6,932 bases of DNA from CAZJNX01 sp964547415. GTDB taxonomy: Bacteria > Pseudomonadota > Alphaproteobacteria > Rhizobiales > Amorphaceae. The notes beneath the pieces are model-generated. The model worked only from the letters and a program-made list of their open reading frames with translations. It was not told the DNA's origin and did not search any database. Positions 5,773 through 6,932 of the stretch are shown here, piece by piece. The stretch spans positions 1-6,932 of the forward strand of contig CAZJNX010000233.1 in the NCBI GenBank assembly GCA_964547415.1. The letters are read 5' to 3'. A program made the position numbers and the translations under genes. Positions within the stretch are counted from its first letter, which is position 1; each line of letters opens with the position of its first letter.

Positions 5773-6000
5773 GGTGGCCGCGCGGATGCCTGCTGCCCGC
5801 CGCGGCGGCTCCCGGCCGGCCACCCCCGCCGGCAACGGGGACCGGTCGCGGCCGGCGCCCGAGCGGCGGGTCCGGCCGTCCGCGACGGGGCCGAAAGCGC
5901 CCGCGGGAAAGGCCCGGCCCCTGCCCCGGCGGCACGGAAGGCGCAGCCGTTCGGCCCGTCCATGGCCGCGCGCGCCGGACCCGACCCGCCGGCCGCAGCG

Positions 6001-6043
6001 GGACCGACGGCGGCGGGGGGCGAGCCGCCCGCCGCGCCGGTCC
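6001..6043 (-). terminator. Large hairpin downstream of gltD (candidate terminator)
   Basis: The arms 6001-6020 and 6025-6043 pair around the 4-nt loop CGAG, with GGACCG/CGGTCC at the base, one bulge and two mismatches within about 19 positions. It lies 20 nt beyond the gltD stop on the minus strand. No T-run follows, so it may protect the transcript end or assist factor-dependent termination instead of acting alone. Confidence 0.5.
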
Positions 6044-6062
6044 GGGCAGGGCGGGCGCGCCG

Positions 6063-6932
6063 TCAGCGCGGGAGCGTCGTCTCGCCCATGAGGTCGAGGT
6101 CGATGGCGCGCGCGGCCTGCCGACCCTCCCGGATCGCCCAGACCACGAGGGACTGGCCGCGCCGCACGTCGCCCGCCGCGTAGAGCTTCGGGACCGACGT
6201 GCGGTAGTCGTCCGTGTTGGCCTCGACGGCCGTGCGCGGGGTCATCTTCAGCCCCTCGCCCAGTTCCTTCGCGTAGGTGTCGAGGGCGGAGCCGGCGAAG
6301 CCGATGGCGATGAGCACGAGGTCGGCCCGCAGGAGGAACTCGGTCCCCTCGATGGGCTTCCTCTTCTCGTCGACGCGGGCGCAGCGCACGTGGGTCGCCT
6401 TGCCCTTCTTGCCGACGATCTCGAGGGTTGCGGCGGAGAACTCCCGCTCCGCGCCCTCGGCCTGGCTCGAGGAGGTCCTGAGCTTGGTCGGCCAGTAGGG
6501 CCAGACCACGTCCTTGTTCTCCCGCACGGGCGGCACCGGGCGGATGTCGAGCTGGGTGACCGACAGGGCCCCCTGCCGGATCGAGGTGCCGATGCAGTCG
6601 GACGCCGTGTCGCCGCCGCCGATCACGACGACGTGCCGGCCGGTGGCGAGGATCGGCTCCTCCTCGCCGATGGGCTCGCCCCCGACCCGCCGGTTCTGCT
6701 GGACGAGGAAGGGCATGGCGTACTCGACGCCCTCGAGCTCCATCCCCGGCAGGCCGGGGTCGCGCGGGCGCTCGGCGCCGGTGGTGAGGAGCGTGGCGTC
6801 GAACTCCTCCAGGAGCGAGGCCATCGGCCGGTCGACGCCCACGTTGACGCCGAAATGGAAGACGACGCCCTCGGCCTCCATCTGCTTTACGCGGCGGTCG
6901 ATGTAGTGCTTCTCCATCTTGAAGTCGGGGAT
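6063..6932 (-). CDS. gltD: Glutamate synthase (NADPH) small subunit, C-terminal part (289 aa visible)
   Basis: This is the small subunit of glutamate synthase (GOGAT). It oxidises NADPH through FAD and passes electrons to the large subunit, which makes glutamate from glutamine and 2-oxoglutarate. The gene enters from the right edge in frame, starting mid-protein at IPDFKMEKHY. The N-terminal iron-sulfur cluster region and first FAD motif, about 190 residues judging by the usual length near 480, are outside the window. Visible are the NADPH-binding Rossmann motif VVVIGGGDTASDC (101-113 of the visible part), the GltD-specific WPYWPTKLRTSSSQ (144-157) and EGAEREFS (159-166), the strand DLVLIAIGF (204-212), and the C-terminal FAD block YAAGDVRRGQSLVVWAIREG (251-270). 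It ends MGETTLPR. The WPYWP and RRGQSLVVWAIREG wording separates it from related oxidoreductases such as dihydropyrimidine dehydrogenase N-terminal domains. gltB is expected nearby but is not in the window. No lesions are seen. Confidence 0.95.
   Translation of the reverse strand: MPDFKMEKHYIDRRVKQMEAEGVVFHFGVNVGVDRPMASLLEEFDATLLTTGAERPRDPGLPGMELEGVEYAMPFLVQQNRRVGGEPIGEEEPILATGRHVVVIGGGDTASDCIGTSIRQGALSVTQLDIRPVPPVRENKDVVWPYWPTKLRTSSSQAEGAEREFSAATLEIVGKKGKATHVRCARVDEKRKPIEGTEFLLRADLVLIAIGFAGSALDTYAKELGEGLKMTPRTAVEANTDDYRTSVPKLYAAGDVRRGQSLVVWAIREGRQAARAIDLDLMGETTLPR

Larger units (their letters stand above)
5672..6062. other. 391-bp gene-free, very GC-rich region between gltD and AbrB-family gene
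   Basis: No credible gene is seen on either strand. The open frames that cross it are proline/arginine/glycine-rich and look like shadows of extreme GC content. Contents I can support are a large hairpin next to the gltD stop (6001-6043), a weak minus-strand promoter candidate (5744-5772), and several short GCCGGC/CCGGCC-type palindromes around 5808-5860 that are expected in such DNA. The region separates two minus-strand genes, so the AbrB-family gene probably has its own promoter here. Confidence 0.75.

Noticed and set aside
5672..5935. Upstream extension of the AbrB-family gene to the ATG at 5935
   Set aside because: The 88 added residues are arginine/proline-rich with no membrane segment, and the family starts close to the first hydrophobic helix.
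4595..6091. A 498-codon plus-strand open frame across the AbrB-family gene and the following spacer
   Set aside because: It is an antisense shadow dominated by E/R/G/D runs, with no recognisable domain.
1..6932. Mobile elements, CRISPR arrays, tRNA or rRNA genes, and phage or defence genes
   Set aside because: I saw no transposase, integrase, regularly spaced direct repeats, cloverleaf or rRNA-like sequence on either strand.

Overview
The window is very GC-rich (roughly 70% by eye) and gene-dense, and its codons mostly end in G or C. It carries an HU protein, a TRAP transporter, an AbrB-family membrane protein and a glutamate synthase small subunit ending in LPR. Together these suggest a free-living alphaproteobacterium. 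This is inferred from protein resemblance and composition, and the genus cannot be named.

Layout from left to right. (1) The first 204 codons of an ABC transporter ATP-binding gene of the PotA/FbpC type run leftward out of the window from a start at 614. (2) A short HU-type nucleoid protein gene (797-1072, minus) lies upstream of it, with its start re-set from the longest open frame. (3) A 410-bp divergent intergenic region (1073-1482) separates HU from the next operon. It holds a perfect 18-bp dyad on the HU side, a good -35/-10 pair pointing at the TRAP operon, and three copies of a short dyad, one lying between that -35 and -10. (4) A complete three-gene TRAP transporter follows on the plus strand: dctP (periplasmic binding protein), a strong hairpin, dctQ (small membrane subunit) and dctM (large membrane subunit). 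dctQ and dctM abut exactly. (5) An AbrB-family (PF05145-type) polytopic membrane protein converges on dctM, and a perfect 9-bp inverted repeat spans the two stop codons. (6) A 391-bp stretch without a credible gene (5672-6062) contains a weak promoter candidate for the AbrB-family gene and a large hairpin just past the next gene. (7) The C-terminal 289 residues of GltD (glutamate synthase small subunit) enter from the right edge on the minus strand.

Functionally, the centre of the window is a secondary uptake system, probably for a carboxylate. DctP would capture the substrate in the periplasm and deliver it to the DctQM membrane complex, driven by an ion gradient. The post-dctP hairpin and the poor dctQ ribosome-binding site would both give more binding protein than membrane subunits. 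The flanking genes (HU, GltD) are housekeeping genes.

I see no phage, transposon, CRISPR, tRNA or rRNA, and no convincing evidence of a novel system. The observations most worth checking are regulatory DNA (the repeated dyad over the TRAP promoter and the dyad upstream of HU) and the cysteine-rich binding-protein variant.
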